64,000 nucleotides of DNA from an uncultured Collinsella sp. Lineage in GTDB: Bacteria > Actinomycetota > Coriobacteriia > Coriobacteriales > Coriobacteriaceae. The notes beneath the pieces were generated by a model, which was not told where the DNA came from, made no database searches, and saw only the letters and a list, made by a program, of their open reading frames with translations. Position 1 is the first letter of the stretch. Each line of letters begins with the position of its first letter. Location: NCBI GenBank assembly GCA_902491765.1, contig CABUIY010000001.1, forward strand, positions 62,001 to 126,000, in the 5' to 3' direction. The translations under genes were made by a program, and so were the position numbers. Of this stretch, positions 7,211 through 15,830 are shown piece after piece.

Positions 7211-8605
7211 CTAATTCAAGTTGAGATGAACCAAAAGAGCTTCGCGCTCGTTGGGAATATCGTCTTCGATCACGGCGTCGAGGGCGGAGTTGAGAAGCTG
7301 ACCCAGTTCCGGCCCGGGCTTGACTCCGGCACGGATCAGGTCGCCGCCGTTGATGGCGAGCATCTTGAGCGTATAGGGCTCCCCTGCCTTCAGCAGCTCG
7401 TGCGCCAGCGCGCGCATCTCCTCAATCGTCTCAACATAATAGAAGCACGACGGGGCCTTGCCAAGTGTGTCGGCACGCTTAAGGTCCATGAGCTCGTCAA
7501 TCAGGCGGGCCGTGTCGACGCCCTCACCCGAAAGCGCGCGCATCATATTGAGCAGGCAGGAGCGCTCGGGGCGCAGCGGCTTGTCATGGTATTTGATGAG
7601 CAGGCACACGTCGCGCACCAAGTCGTGCGAGAGGGCCAGGCGATCCATAATGACGCGCGCCTTCTTGGCGCCGAGCTCGGGATGACCGTAGAAGTGTCCG
7701 CTGCCGGCGTGATCGACCGTGAAGCACTCGGGCTTGGACACATCGTGCAAAAACGCCGCCCACATAAGGCTCGACGAGGGCGCGACGCCGTCACACAGCG
7801 CGAGCTCCCCCGCCACCGTCAGCACACGGGCGATATGCACGTAGACGTTAAACGCATGATAGACACTGCGCTGATCAAACCCGCGACCCGCTGCCAACTC
7901 GGGCACGGCGGCGCAGATGAGCTCGGGATAGCGGAGCATCGCGTCTCCCCCATGACCGGTCGAAAGAATGCCCTCGAGCTCAATACCCACACGCTCACGC
8001 GCCACGGCTTCGAGCAGCGGCGCGCACTCGGCAAGCGCACGCTTGGTCTCGGGCTCAATCATAAAGTCCAGACGGCAGGCAAAGCGCACCGCACGCAGCA
8101 TGCGCAGGGCGTCCTCGTTAAAGCGACGCTTGGGATCGCCGACAGCGCGAATCAGTTTGCGCTCCAAGTCACCCTGGCCGTCGTAGCGGTCGACAAGCCC
8201 GCGCTCGGGATGCCAGGCCATGGCATTGACGGTAAAGTCGCGGCGCGCCAGATCGTCCTCGAGCGAGGCGGCACGCTCCACACTCTGGGGATGGCGACCA
8301 TCGGTGTAAAAGCCATCCAGGCGGTACGTGGTGACCTCGATACGTTCACCATCGGAAATAGCCGTGATTCCGCCAAATTTAATGCCCGACTCCACGACCG
8401 CGACACCAGCGGCCTCGAGCGCCGCCTTGGACTCCTGCCACAGGCCGCTACAGCACATATCAACATCGTGGCTGGGGCACCCCATCAGGGCGTCGCGTAC
8501 CCAACCGCCTACGTACCAAGCCTCAAGACCAGCCGCCTCAAGCGCGCGCAGGACGCGCAGGGACGCATCGGACGGTTGAGTACCGTTGAGCGAAACATTG
8601 CACAT
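7211..8605 (-). CDS. cca: CCA-adding tRNA nucleotidyltransferase with HD domain
   Basis: 464 residues. The class II nucleotidyltransferase head has GGWVRDALMG followed by the catalytic DVD (about residues 30-45). The RNA/NTP-binding part has RRFNEDALRMLRAVRFA. An HD phosphohydrolase-type domain follows, with AAFLHDVSKPE. The enzyme builds or repairs the 3' CCA of tRNAs; the two tRNA-Glu genes next door already encode CCA, so here it is likely a repair enzyme for those. ATG 8605 was chosen because CAGGAGG lies eight bases upstream, rather than the TTG 18 bases earlier. Confidence 0.9.
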   Translation of the reverse strand: MCNVSLNGTQPSDASLRVLRALEAAGLEAWYVGGWVRDALMGCPSHDVDMCCSGLWQESKAALEAAGVAVVESGIKFGGITAISDGERIEVTTYRLDGFYTDGRHPQSVERAASLEDDLARRDFTVNAMAWHPERGLVDRYDGQGDLERKLIRAVGDPKRRFNEDALRMLRAVRFACRLDFMIEPETKRALAECAPLLEAVARERVGIELEGILSTGHGGDAMLRYPELICAAVPELAAGRGFDQRSVYHAFNVYVHIARVLTVAGELALCDGVAPSSSLMWAAFLHDVSKPECFTVDHAGSGHFYGHPELGAKKARVIMDRLALSHDLVRDVCLLIKYHDKPLRPERSCLLNMMRALSGEGVDTARLIDELMDLKRADTLGKAPSCFYYVETIEEMRALAHELLKAGEPYTLKMLAINGGDLIRAGVKPGPELGQLLNSALDAVIEDDIPNEREALLVHLNLN

Positions 8606-8741
8606 GCCTATGGCCTCCTGCACTTGTGAGCGTTAATCGATGGTTCTCAAGAAGTCTAACAAGAAACGAGAAAGCGCGCACACGCAATCGCGTCGTCGAT
8701 TCGATAAAGCGAGACAGCAGACGCCACATACGTTCAGCGCG

Positions 8742-8778
8742 CAAAAAACACCCGCCTTGGTAATCCAAAGCGGGTGTT
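8742..8778 (-). terminator. Intrinsic terminator after the distal FruK-type gene
   Basis: Minus strand AACACCCGCTTTGG / CCAAGGCGGGTGTT (arms 8747-8760 and 8765-8778, loop of 4) is followed by TTTTTT. It sits 22 bases after the stop codon at 8801. Confidence 0.85.
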
Positions 8779-8800
8779 CGGCAACGACGTATCGATGCTG

Positions 8801-9733
8801 CTAGCAGACCTGGCGAACCTCGATGTGCTTCTTATATTCGTCCACCTTGGCAAAATCACCCAGACCGGGGCACTCGACCACGTTGGCGCCAGTGGCCATC
8901 GAAAGGCGCAGGGCGTCCTCGACGCGCTCGGGGGCGTCGTGCCACACGGACAGGAAGGCAGCGAGCGAGGAATCGCCGGCGCACACCGTCGACAGCAGCT
9001 TGACGTCGAAGGTGCGGTTGGCAAACCAGATATGCTCGCCGTTGGAGAAGTACGCACCGGCGCCACCAAGGGTCAGCAGCACGTTCTTGGCGCCCTTGGC
9101 GTGCAGCTCGGCCATAGCGCCCTTGACGGACTCGTCGTCGCCACCGCTCACCTTGATGCCAAAGATGTCAAGCAGCTCGTCGTCATTGGGCTTGATCAGC
9201 AGTGGCTCCAGAGCAATGAGGTCTGCCAGCTGATGGCTCGAGATGTCGAGGACGAACTCGGCCCCCTTGGCCTTGACACGGCGCAGGACCTCGGCCAAGA
9301 AGCCCTCGGAAGTGTTGGGAGGCAGCGAGCCGCTGATGACCAGGCAGGTCATGTCATCGAGCGAATCGATAAGTTCAAACATCTCCTGCTCGTTGGCCTC
9401 ATTGATGGCGGCACCGGCATTGACCATGTTGTACTCGGTGTCGGGACCGGCGTTGAGGAACACATTGACGCGCGTAATACCGTCGGTCCACACGGGCTTG
9501 ACGGGCACGCCCAGGGCCTCGGCGCCCTTAACGATAAACTCACCCGAGAAGCCGGCGAAGAAACCCAGGATCGTGGTGTCGACACCATAGTGGTCAAGCG
9601 TAAACGAGACGTTGAGGCCCTTGCCGTTGGGCGTGTAGACGGCATTGCGGGTACGCGTGACAGTATTGGCAGTAAGGCCGTCGCAGGCGATGTTGTAGTC
9701 AATGGCGGGATTTGCAGTGAGCGTGTAAATCAT
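8801..9733 (-). CDS. 1-phosphofructokinase-family (PfkB) sugar-phosphate kinase, paralogue A
   Basis: 310 residues. It begins MIYTLTANPAIDYN and follows the FruK/LacC pattern: NGKGLNVSF near residue 38, FFAGFSGEFIV, DGITRVNV, LLIKPNDDEL, and the PfkB anion-hole/catalytic motif as CAGDSSLAAF (usual GAGDS). Expected reaction: ATP plus fructose-1-phosphate (or a related ketohexose phosphate) to the bisphosphate. The start has AAAGGAA upstream; the stop is followed by a terminator. A second paralogue lies just upstream at 9923-10855, with a terminator between them, so the two are separately expressed. Exact substrate uncertain between fructose-1-P and tagatose-6-P. Confidence 0.85.
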   Translation of the reverse strand: MIYTLTANPAIDYNIACDGLTANTVTRTRNAVYTPNGKGLNVSFTLDHYGVDTTILGFFAGFSGEFIVKGAEALGVPVKPVWTDGITRVNVFLNAGPDTEYNMVNAGAAINEANEQEMFELIDSLDDMTCLVISGSLPPNTSEGFLAEVLRRVKAKGAEFVLDISSHQLADLIALEPLLIKPNDDELLDIFGIKVSGGDDESVKGAMAELHAKGAKNVLLTLGGAGAYFSNGEHIWFANRTFDVKLLSTVCAGDSSLAAFLSVWHDAPERVEDALRLSMATGANVVECPGLGDFAKVDEYKKHIEVRQVC

Positions 9734-9862
9734 GAATGTTCCTTTCACGAAGCAACGTGTTAATGAAAGTATATTCCACGCATCGGTAAAAGGCTAGGAC
9801 AACTCGGTGAACGGTGTGGAAGCGATGAAGTACGGCAGGACACCTCTCCCCCATGGCGGAAC

Positions 9863-9894
9863 AAAAAAGGCGCCCCGGCCGAAACCGGGGCGCC
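9863..9894 (-). terminator. Intrinsic terminator between the two FruK-type genes
   Basis: A perfect GGCGCCCCGG / CCGGGGCGCC stem (9869-9894) is followed on the minus strand by TTTTTT (9863-9868). It separates the paralogues into two transcripts. Confidence 0.88.
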
Positions 9895-9922
9895 GCATGC
9901 GCACGAATATGTCGCGTTTCGA

Positions 9923-10855
9923 TTACTGACGATCGAGCTTGCGGACAGCAACGCGCTTGCTGTACTCGTCGACGTGACCGAAGTCACCAATGCCGACGGA
10001 CTCGGCAACGTTGGCGCCGGTGGCCATAGCGAGCTTCATGGCCTCCTCGACGTTGTCGCGATCCCTGTACCACTTGTGCAGGAACGCAGCGAGGGTGCAG
10101 TCGCCGGCGCAGACGGAAGAGACCAGCTTGATGTTGAACTCACGCTTGGCGTACCAGATGTCCTCGCCGTTGGAGAAGTAAGCGTCGCCGCGGCTACCAC
10201 GGGTGAGCAGCACGTTCTGAACGCCAGCGTCGTGAGCCATCTTCATGGCGACACGAACCTCGTCGTCGGTGTCGACCGGCACGCCGAAGATGGCCTTCAT
10301 CTCGTGATGGTTCGGCTTGATGAGCAGCGGCTTCTTGTGAGCGAGCTCCTTGAGCTTGTCGGAGGACAGGTCCAGGACGACGTCAGCGCCACGAGCCTGA
10401 GCGTGCTCCATGACCTGAGCCAGGAAGTCGGGCGTAGCTTTGGGAGGCACGGAGCCGGAGACGATCAGGCACTCGAGATCGCCCGCGGTGTCCAGGATGT
10501 TGTAGAGCTCCTCCTGGTGCTGCGGCGTGATCGGGGCGCCGGGGTTCAGGATGCCGTACTCGTGCTGGCCATCGTTGACGTAGGTGTTAATGCGCGTGAT
10601 ACCGTCGGTCCAGACCGGGCGGCAGAGGCAACCCAGGTTCATGACCTCCTCGACGATGAACTTGCCCGTGAAGCCAGCGAAGAAGCCGAGCGCGACGGTG
10701 TCGACGCCCATCTTCTTAAAGGCGAAGGACACGTCGAGGCCCTTGCCGTTAGCCGTGTAGCTGGCCGAACCGGTGCGGACGTTCTCGTCGGGCTCGAGCG
10801 GAGAGCTCGAAACCGTCATGTCGACAGCCGGGTTAGCGGTTAGCGTGTAGAACAT
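9923..10855 (-). CDS. 1-phosphofructokinase-family (PfkB) sugar-phosphate kinase, paralogue B
   Basis: 310 residues, aligning end to end with paralogue A (MFYTLTANPAVDM, NGKGLDVSF, FFAGFTGKFIV, DGITRINTY, LLIKPNHHEM). The catalytic Asp is retained in CAGDCTLAAF, where both the usual first Gly and the Ser are Cys. It is encoded 74 bases after ptsI on the same strand, so it is likely co-expressed with the general PTS proteins and acts on the fructose-1-phosphate made by the nearby EIIBCA. ATG 10855 has an AGGGGG site upstream. Substrate inferred from context. Confidence 0.87.
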   Translation of the reverse strand: MFYTLTANPAVDMTVSSSPLEPDENVRTGSASYTANGKGLDVSFAFKKMGVDTVALGFFAGFTGKFIVEEVMNLGCLCRPVWTDGITRINTYVNDGQHEYGILNPGAPITPQHQEELYNILDTAGDLECLIVSGSVPPKATPDFLAQVMEHAQARGADVVLDLSSDKLKELAHKKPLLIKPNHHEMKAIFGVPVDTDDEVRVAMKMAHDAGVQNVLLTRGSRGDAYFSNGEDIWYAKREFNIKLVSSVCAGDCTLAAFLHKWYRDRDNVEEAMKLAMATGANVAESVGIGDFGHVDEYSKRVAVRKLDRQ

Positions 10856-10929
10856 TTACAGTACCCCCTGTATATGTGAGGGCCGCGTGGCCGGCCCATT
10901 CCAACCACGCGGTTACCTCTGATACCAAA

Positions 10930-12633
10930 TTAGCGAGCTGCGGACTCGAGCAGTGCCTTGACCTCGGCGGCGGTGTTGCAGGCGAGCGCCTTCTCGGCGA
11001 GCTCGTCGCACTCGGCCTTGGTCCACTGGCTGATGGTCTTACGGGCGCGCAGGATCGACGGAGCACTCATCGAGAACTCCTCCAGGCCCCAGCTGATCAG
11101 CAGCGGCTCGAGCAGCGGATCGGCAGCGGCCTCGCCGCACATACCGACCATGATGCCGGCCTTCACGCCGCTCTCGATGATGTTCTTGAGCGAGCGGAGC
11201 ACGGCGGGATAGTAAACCTGGTACAGGTTGGAGATGGTGTCGTTGCCACGGTCGGCGCACATGGTGTAGCCGATCAGGTCGTTGGTGCCGATGGAGAAGA
11301 AGTCGGCGACCTCGGCAAGACGGTCTGCGAGCAGCGAAGCGGCGGGCGTCTCGACCATGATGCCGACCTCGATGTTCTCGTTGAACTTGCGCCCCTCTTC
11401 GGTCAGCTCGGCCTTGCACTGCTCGACGAGCTCCTTGACAGCCAAGACCTCCTCGACGCAGGTGACGAGCGGGATCATGATCTTGACGTCACCGAAGGCG
11501 CTAGCGCGCAGCAGAGCGCGGAGCTGGACCTTGTACTGGTCGGGATTGGCCAAGCAGTAACGCACGGCGCGGAAGCCCATGAAGGGGTTGTCTTCCTTGA
11601 CCATATGCAGATACGGAATCTCCTTGTCGCCACCCACATCGAGCGTGCGGATGATGACCGGAGCACCCTTGAGCGCGCTGGCGACCTTACGGTAGGCGTT
11701 GAACTGCTCCTCCTCGGAAGGAAGCTCAGCAGAGTCCATGAACAGGAACTCGGAGCGGAACAGACCGATAGCCTCGGCGTCGTGATCGAGCGCGTTGGGC
11801 ACGTCATCGGGGTTACCGATGTTGCAGGCGATGATCTTCTTGATGCCATCAGCAGTCACGGACGGCTTGCCACGGAAGGCCTCGAGGGCTGCCTTCTCGG
11901 CAGCGAAGGCCTCGGCCTTGGCGGTGTAGGCAGCGAGCGTCTCCTCGTCGGGATCGGCCTCGACGATACCCTTGCCGCCGTCGACGACAACGGTCATGCC
12001 GTTGCGCAGTGCGGTGCAGCTGTTGGAAACCGAAAGGACAGCCGGGATCTCGAGGGCGCGCGCGATGATCGCGGAGTGCGACGTGCGGCCACCGGTCTCG
12101 GTGACGATGCCGGCAACGTGGGCCTTATCGATCGTGGCGGTCATGGACGGCGTGAGGTCGTGCACGACAACGACGGTGTTCTCGGGCAGGACGGAAAGGT
12201 CGACGACCTCCTTGCCCAGCAGCTCGGCCAGAATACCGGTGCGGATGTCGGCGATGTCGGCCGCGCGCAGACGGAACATCTCGTCGTCCATGGACAGGAA
12301 CATGTTCTCAAACATGGTCGAGGTGTCCATGAGCGCCTGCTCGGCGCAGGTACCGCCGTCAATGGCGGCGTTGATGGCGTCAGTCATGCCCGGGTCCTGA
12401 GCCAGGACAATGTGTCCGCTCATGATCTCGGCCTCGGCCTCGCCCACCGTCTCCTTCATATGGTCGGCCTGAGCCTGGGTCTTCTCGCAGAAGACCGAAA
12501 GAGCGGACTGATAGCGCTCCTTCTCTGCTGCCGAATCAGCAACCTCGTGCGGCTCAAACGTCAAGTCGGGATCGACGGCGACCATGACGGTGCCGATACC
12601 GATGCCCTCGGAAGCGTTGACTCCCTGATACAT
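10930..12633 (-). CDS. ptsI: PTS enzyme I (phosphoenolpyruvate-protein phosphotransferase)
   Basis: 567 residues, the usual EI length. The phospho-accepting histidine is H186 in GGRTSHSAIIAR. The C-terminal PEP-binding barrel shows LFRSEFLFMD, RTLDVGGDKEIPYL and MCGEAAADP. EI takes phosphate from PEP and passes it to HPr, encoded immediately upstream in the same direction. Start M at 12633 (MYQGVNASEGIG) is preceded by GAGAGG; an in-frame ATG two codons earlier (12639) is possible but too close to that site. Confidence 0.95.
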   Translation of the reverse strand: MYQGVNASEGIGIGTVMVAVDPDLTFEPHEVADSAAEKERYQSALSVFCEKTQAQADHMKETVGEAEAEIMSGHIVLAQDPGMTDAINAAIDGGTCAEQALMDTSTMFENMFLSMDDEMFRLRAADIADIRTGILAELLGKEVVDLSVLPENTVVVVHDLTPSMTATIDKAHVAGIVTETGGRTSHSAIIARALEIPAVLSVSNSCTALRNGMTVVVDGGKGIVEADPDEETLAAYTAKAEAFAAEKAALEAFRGKPSVTADGIKKIIACNIGNPDDVPNALDHDAEAIGLFRSEFLFMDSAELPSEEEQFNAYRKVASALKGAPVIIRTLDVGGDKEIPYLHMVKEDNPFMGFRAVRYCLANPDQYKVQLRALLRASAFGDVKIMIPLVTCVEEVLAVKELVEQCKAELTEEGRKFNENIEVGIMVETPAASLLADRLAEVADFFSIGTNDLIGYTMCADRGNDTISNLYQVYYPAVLRSLKNIIESGVKAGIMVGMCGEAAADPLLEPLLISWGLEEFSMSAPSILRARKTISQWTKAECDELAEKALACNTAAEVKALLESAAR

Positions 12634-12766
12634 TCCCATTCCTCTCTCCGTGTCATGTGATAAAGCGTTTTGCCATATCCATGACAAAAGAGCGCAGCTA
12701 CCTTACAACAGGTCACTGCGCCCCCAAATATGAACTTAGTTGTTCAACATGCGACCCGTTTGAGTT

Positions 12767-13030
12767 CTACTCGCCAAGACCGCTCTTGATGAGCTCGATG
12801 GCAGCAGCCAGAGCCTCGGCCTCGTCGGCGCCGTCGCACTTGACCTCGACCTCGGTGCCGCAGGGGATACCAGCAGCCATGAGGGCCATCGGGGACTTGC
12901 CGTTGACCTCCTTCTCGGGGGTGACGACCGTCACGTCACAGGCGTACTTGCCCATGGTGGAGGCAAACAGACCAGCCGGACGCATGTGCAGACCCTGAGG
13001 ATTAACGAGGGTAGCCTTCTCAGAAACCAT
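12767..13030 (-). CDS. ptsH: PTS phosphocarrier protein HPr
   Basis: 87 residues. The catalytic His15 lies in NPQGLHMRPAG. Ser46 lies in VNGKSPMALM at the position phosphorylated by HPr kinase in Firmicutes, so regulatory phosphorylation is possible. HPr shuttles phosphate from EI to the fructose EIIA. ATG 13030 has AAGGAG at good spacing; the longer frame upstream lacks HPr similarity. The gene heads a unit with ptsI. The 524-base region upstream holds two very large inverted repeats. Confidence 0.95.
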   Translation of the reverse strand: MVSEKATLVNPQGLHMRPAGLFASTMGKYACDVTVVTPEKEVNGKSPMALMAAGIPCGTEVEVKCDGADEAEALAAAIELIKSGLGE

Positions 13031-13167
13031 AATTGACTCCTTTTTGTGTTTAACCCCTGTCATGCATGTGGCAGGAGTCAGATTCACGACGTTGTTTATA
13101 TTAACTCACATCAAACGGTTTTTCATTATGTTTCAGACGAATTATTGGACAGATGTCGTTCCTGCAC

Positions 13168-13296
13168 GCTCGCCCGCCGGGCGGGGCGGTTAAGTTTGCT
13201 GCTCTACAGTCCTGCGCAAGACGGAAAGCACATTAAGTGCTTTCCTTTGCGTGCGGAACTCGCGACAAACTTAACCGCCCCGCCCGGCGGGCGAGC
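13168..13296. repeat. Large palindromic element with 31-base perfect inverted arms
   Basis: Arms 13168-13198 and 13266-13296 are perfect 31-base inverted repeats, beginning GCTCGCCCGCCGGGC and ending GGTTAAGTTTG. The 67-base interior carries a second hairpin, GGAAAGCAC / GTGCTTTCC, around the loop ATTAA. The outer ends extend imperfectly a few bases. No frame or transposase is present. Possible identities are a MITE-like element or a structured RNA upstream of ptsH. Confidence 0.85.
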
Positions 13297-13399
13297 TGCG
13301 GAAAATCGGTCGGTCCAGAGCAATATCGTGCAAACGGAATTCAGGCTGATGAACCGTTCGCGACAAAGACTCGATAGGTAGCCCCCTCTATGACCTTTT

Positions 13400-13472
13400 A
13401 TAAGTTGCGGTGAAATAGGGACTAAATTTGGGGTTGAATCGTTTAAACAGTCCCTATTTCACCGCAACTTAT
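13400..13472. repeat. Palindromic element with 24-base perfect inverted arms
   Basis: Arms 13400-13423 and 13449-13472 are perfect inverted repeats (ATAAGTTGCGGTG... ending AATAGGGACT). The 25-base loop contains the palindrome GTTTAAAC. It lies just after the terminator of the EII gene. The arm includes a GGGAC core shared with several other palindromes in this window. Confidence 0.85.
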
Positions 13473-13483
13473 GGGAGGGGTAG

Positions 13484-13520
13484 AAAAAGGCGGAGGCGCT
13501 GGAGAGGGACTCCGCCTTTT
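13484..13520 (-). terminator. Intrinsic terminator of the fructose EII gene
   Basis: Minus strand AAGGCGGAG / CTCCGCCTT arms around a loop of about 13 bases are followed by TTTTT. It lies 35 bases after the EII stop codon. Confidence 0.8.
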
Positions 13521-13554
13521 ATACAGGGGGCGATGGTATTCGCGTGTTGCGGGA

Positions 13555-15558
13555 TTAGACCAGGCGGGCGTTGATCGTCTTGGCGATCTCGGCGGCGTCG
13601 GTGGAACCCTTGACGGTAGCACGGAAGTCCTCGTCCATGAGCGCCTCGGCGACCTTGGACAGGATCTTGAGGTGCGTAGTGCCGGCCTGGGCACCGGGGA
13701 TGAGCAGTGCGATGGCAACGTTGACGGGAGCGCCGTCCATGGTGTCCCAACCGGTCACGCCGGACTCGTCCTTAACGACGATGACGGCAGCCTCGGTAAT
13801 GGCGTCGGACTTGGCATGCGGGATGGCGAAGCCCTCCATCATGCCCGTGGTGCCCTCGGCCTCGCGGGCCAGGAAGGCGTTCATCACGGCGTCGGCGTCG
13901 CTGGCGATACCGGCCTTGACAGCCTGGTTGGAAACGAAGCTCAGAGCCTCGTCACGAGAAGCGAAGTCCTCGGCGACAAAGACGTTCTCGACCTTCACGA
14001 AGTCATCAGCCTCGGCCTTGGGGGCCTCGACGGCAGCGGCCTTGGGGGTCTCAACCGGCTTGGTTGCAGGAGCGGGCTTCTGGTTCTTCTCGAAGTCGTA
14101 CTTCTTGAAAGCCACGAACAGGATGCCACCGACCACGGCGCCGATGAGGATCGCGAGGACCCACAGCGGACCGTTCTCGACAACGGGCAGGACCAGGAAG
14201 CCACCGTGAGGCGCCGGATCGTGAACGTTGAAGAAGATGGTCAAGATGGAAGCGATGGAAGAACCGAGCATCATGATGGGCATAACGGGCCAGATGTTCT
14301 TGGTCATGAACGGAATGGCGCCCTCGGTGATGTGGGTGCAACCAAGGATGAGGTTGACGATACCGGCGTCATGATCCTCCTGGCTGAAGTACTTCTTGCC
14401 GACAACGACGGCGAAGGTGGTGATCAGCGGCGGAACGATGCAAGCGGCGGAGACGGCAGCCATGAAGTTGGTGCCGAAGTTGTAGGTCTCGGTGCCGACG
14501 CCAGCTTCGAGAGCGGTACCGAGCAGGAAGGTGCCAGTAGCGTAAGCAGCCTTGTTGACCGGGCCGCCCATATCAAAGGCGCACATGCAGCCGATGGCCA
14601 GGCCAAGGATCACCGGACCGGAGTTACCGAGGCTCTGCAGGAAATCCATCATACCCTGGTTAATGGCAGCCATGGGGCCGGAAATACCGAGCATGACCAG
14701 GCCGACGATGGCGGTAGAGCACAGCGGATACAGGAAGATTGCCTTCAGGCCATTAAGGCTCGCGGGAATTTTAGAGAAAACCTTCTCGAGCAGCAGGATG
14801 ACATAGCCAGCGAGGAAGCCGCCGACGATGCCGCCCAGGAAGCCAAAGCCCACACCTACGCCACCGGCGTCGATCATGCCGGTATCGGCGTTAACAGGCA
14901 AGCCCTGGATGGCGATCATACCGGCGACGAAACCGGGGACGAGCGCCGGGCGCTTGCCGATGGACTCGGCGATGTAAGCGGAGAGCACCGGAACCATGAG
15001 GTTCATGGCGATACCGCCGATAATCTTGAGCATCGCGGCAAAGCTGTTGTAGTCGGCAGCCGTCGAATCAAAGGACGTGATGCCCCACAGGAACGAAATG
15101 GCGGTCAGAACACCACCGGCAACGACGAAGACAAGCATGTGGCTGACGCCGTTCATGAGGTGCTTGTAGATGACGTGACCGATGGACTCCTTCTCCTCGA
15201 CCTCGTCCTCGACATCGGCGGCAGCGGCAACCGTGTCGTCGCCCTTGGCGGCGAGCGCGCGGTCGATCAGCTTACCAGCAGCCTCGACAGACAGGGCCTT
15301 GGAAACACCAACGGAAACCATGGGCTTACCGGCGAAACGCTCAGCCTGGACATCCTTATCGGCTGCGACGACGACGGCCTTGGCACCGGCGATCTCGCTC
15401 TTGGTGAGCTCGTTCTCGACGCCGACCTGGCCATGAGTCTCGACCTTAATGGTCAGACCTCGCTCGGCAGCAGCCTTCTCCAGCGCCTCCTTCGCCATGA
15501 AGGTGTGCGCAATGCCGGTCGGGCAACCGGTCGCGGCGATGATGTCAAACTTAGCCAT
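13555..15558 (-). CDS. fruA: PTS fructose-type transporter, fused EIIB-EIIC-EIIA
   Basis: 667 residues. EIIB (1-100) carries the phospho-cysteine C12 in AATGCPTGIAHTFM. A charged linker leads to the membrane EIIC (about 130-460, many hydrophobic segments, GGPVNKAAYATG). After an Ala/Pro/Lys linker comes EIIA (about 520-667) with the phospho-histidine about H581 in FAIPHAKSD. It imports fructose as fructose-1-phosphate, using phosphate from EI and HPr encoded downstream. Start ATG 15558 has AAGGAGGG. A divergent RpiR-type regulator gene lies upstream. Confidence 0.92.
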   Translation of the reverse strand: MAKFDIIAATGCPTGIAHTFMAKEALEKAAAERGLTIKVETHGQVGVENELTKSEIAGAKAVVVAADKDVQAERFAGKPMVSVGVSKALSVEAAGKLIDRALAAKGDDTVAAAADVEDEVEEKESIGHVIYKHLMNGVSHMLVFVVAGGVLTAISFLWGITSFDSTAADYNSFAAMLKIIGGIAMNLMVPVLSAYIAESIGKRPALVPGFVAGMIAIQGLPVNADTGMIDAGGVGVGFGFLGGIVGGFLAGYVILLLEKVFSKIPASLNGLKAIFLYPLCSTAIVGLVMLGISGPMAAINQGMMDFLQSLGNSGPVILGLAIGCMCAFDMGGPVNKAAYATGTFLLGTALEAGVGTETYNFGTNFMAAVSAACIVPPLITTFAVVVGKKYFSQEDHDAGIVNLILGCTHITEGAIPFMTKNIWPVMPIMMLGSSIASILTIFFNVHDPAPHGGFLVLPVVENGPLWVLAILIGAVVGGILFVAFKKYDFEKNQKPAPATKPVETPKAAAVEAPKAEADDFVKVENVFVAEDFASRDEALSFVSNQAVKAGIASDADAVMNAFLAREAEGTTGMMEGFAIPHAKSDAITEAAVIVVKDESGVTGWDTMDGAPVNVAIALLIPGAQAGTTHLKILSKVAEALMDEDFRATVKGSTDAAEIAKTINARLV

Positions 15559-15685
15559 GTGTCCCTCCTTCTTGAGTACAGCGCCCGCGGGCGCTCCCCT
15601 ACACGCGCTTCGATGCGCGTTTTTCCACACTTGAAAGATACCAACCTACCGTCCGCGTGAGAAGAGACAAGGCGCAATTCTCCGG

Positions 15686-15782
15686 TGAAAGGTTCTTTCA
15701 TAACCGTAAACGGCAAGTGAAAGTTTACCATCAACACTTGAAACGGCAAGGTGTATCTTGTAATTGAAAATGCCCGTATACT
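15686..15782. promoter_or_regulatory. Divergent control region of the fructose EII and RpiR genes
   Basis: The shared upstream region contains the palindrome TGAAAGGTTCTTTCA (15686-15700), followed by repeats of similar half sites (GTGAAAG near 15717; CTTGAAAC near 15738). A TATACT box at 15777-15782 could be the -10 of the RpiR gene, though no good -35 is seen. These half sites are candidates for RpiR binding; this is inference. Confidence 0.35.
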
Positions 15783-15830
15783 ATGGCATTGCAAATCAAG
15801 CTAGATTTTCATGCCAACCAGGAGCCATCC

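Larger units (their letters stand above)
13031..13554. other. Intergenic region between ptsH and the fructose EII gene
   Basis: No credible gene was found here. It contains, left to right: the ptsH leader and presumed promoter (an AT-rich TTAATATAAAC stretch near 13100 on the minus strand), a 129-base hairpin element (13168-13296), about 100 bases without features, a 73-base hairpin element (13400-13472) and the terminator of the EII gene (13484-13520). Reading frames across it are broken by the palindromes and match no family. Confidence 0.6.

Noticed and set aside
13168..13472. CRISPR-like array between ptsH and the EII gene
   Set aside because: The repeats are inverted, not direct, the two elements have different sequences, and no cas genes are present.
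13471..15660. 729-codon open frame on the plus strand opposite the fructose EII gene
   Set aside because: It is an antisense shadow of a GC-rich gene. It has no family features, while the minus-strand frame shows all PTS motifs.
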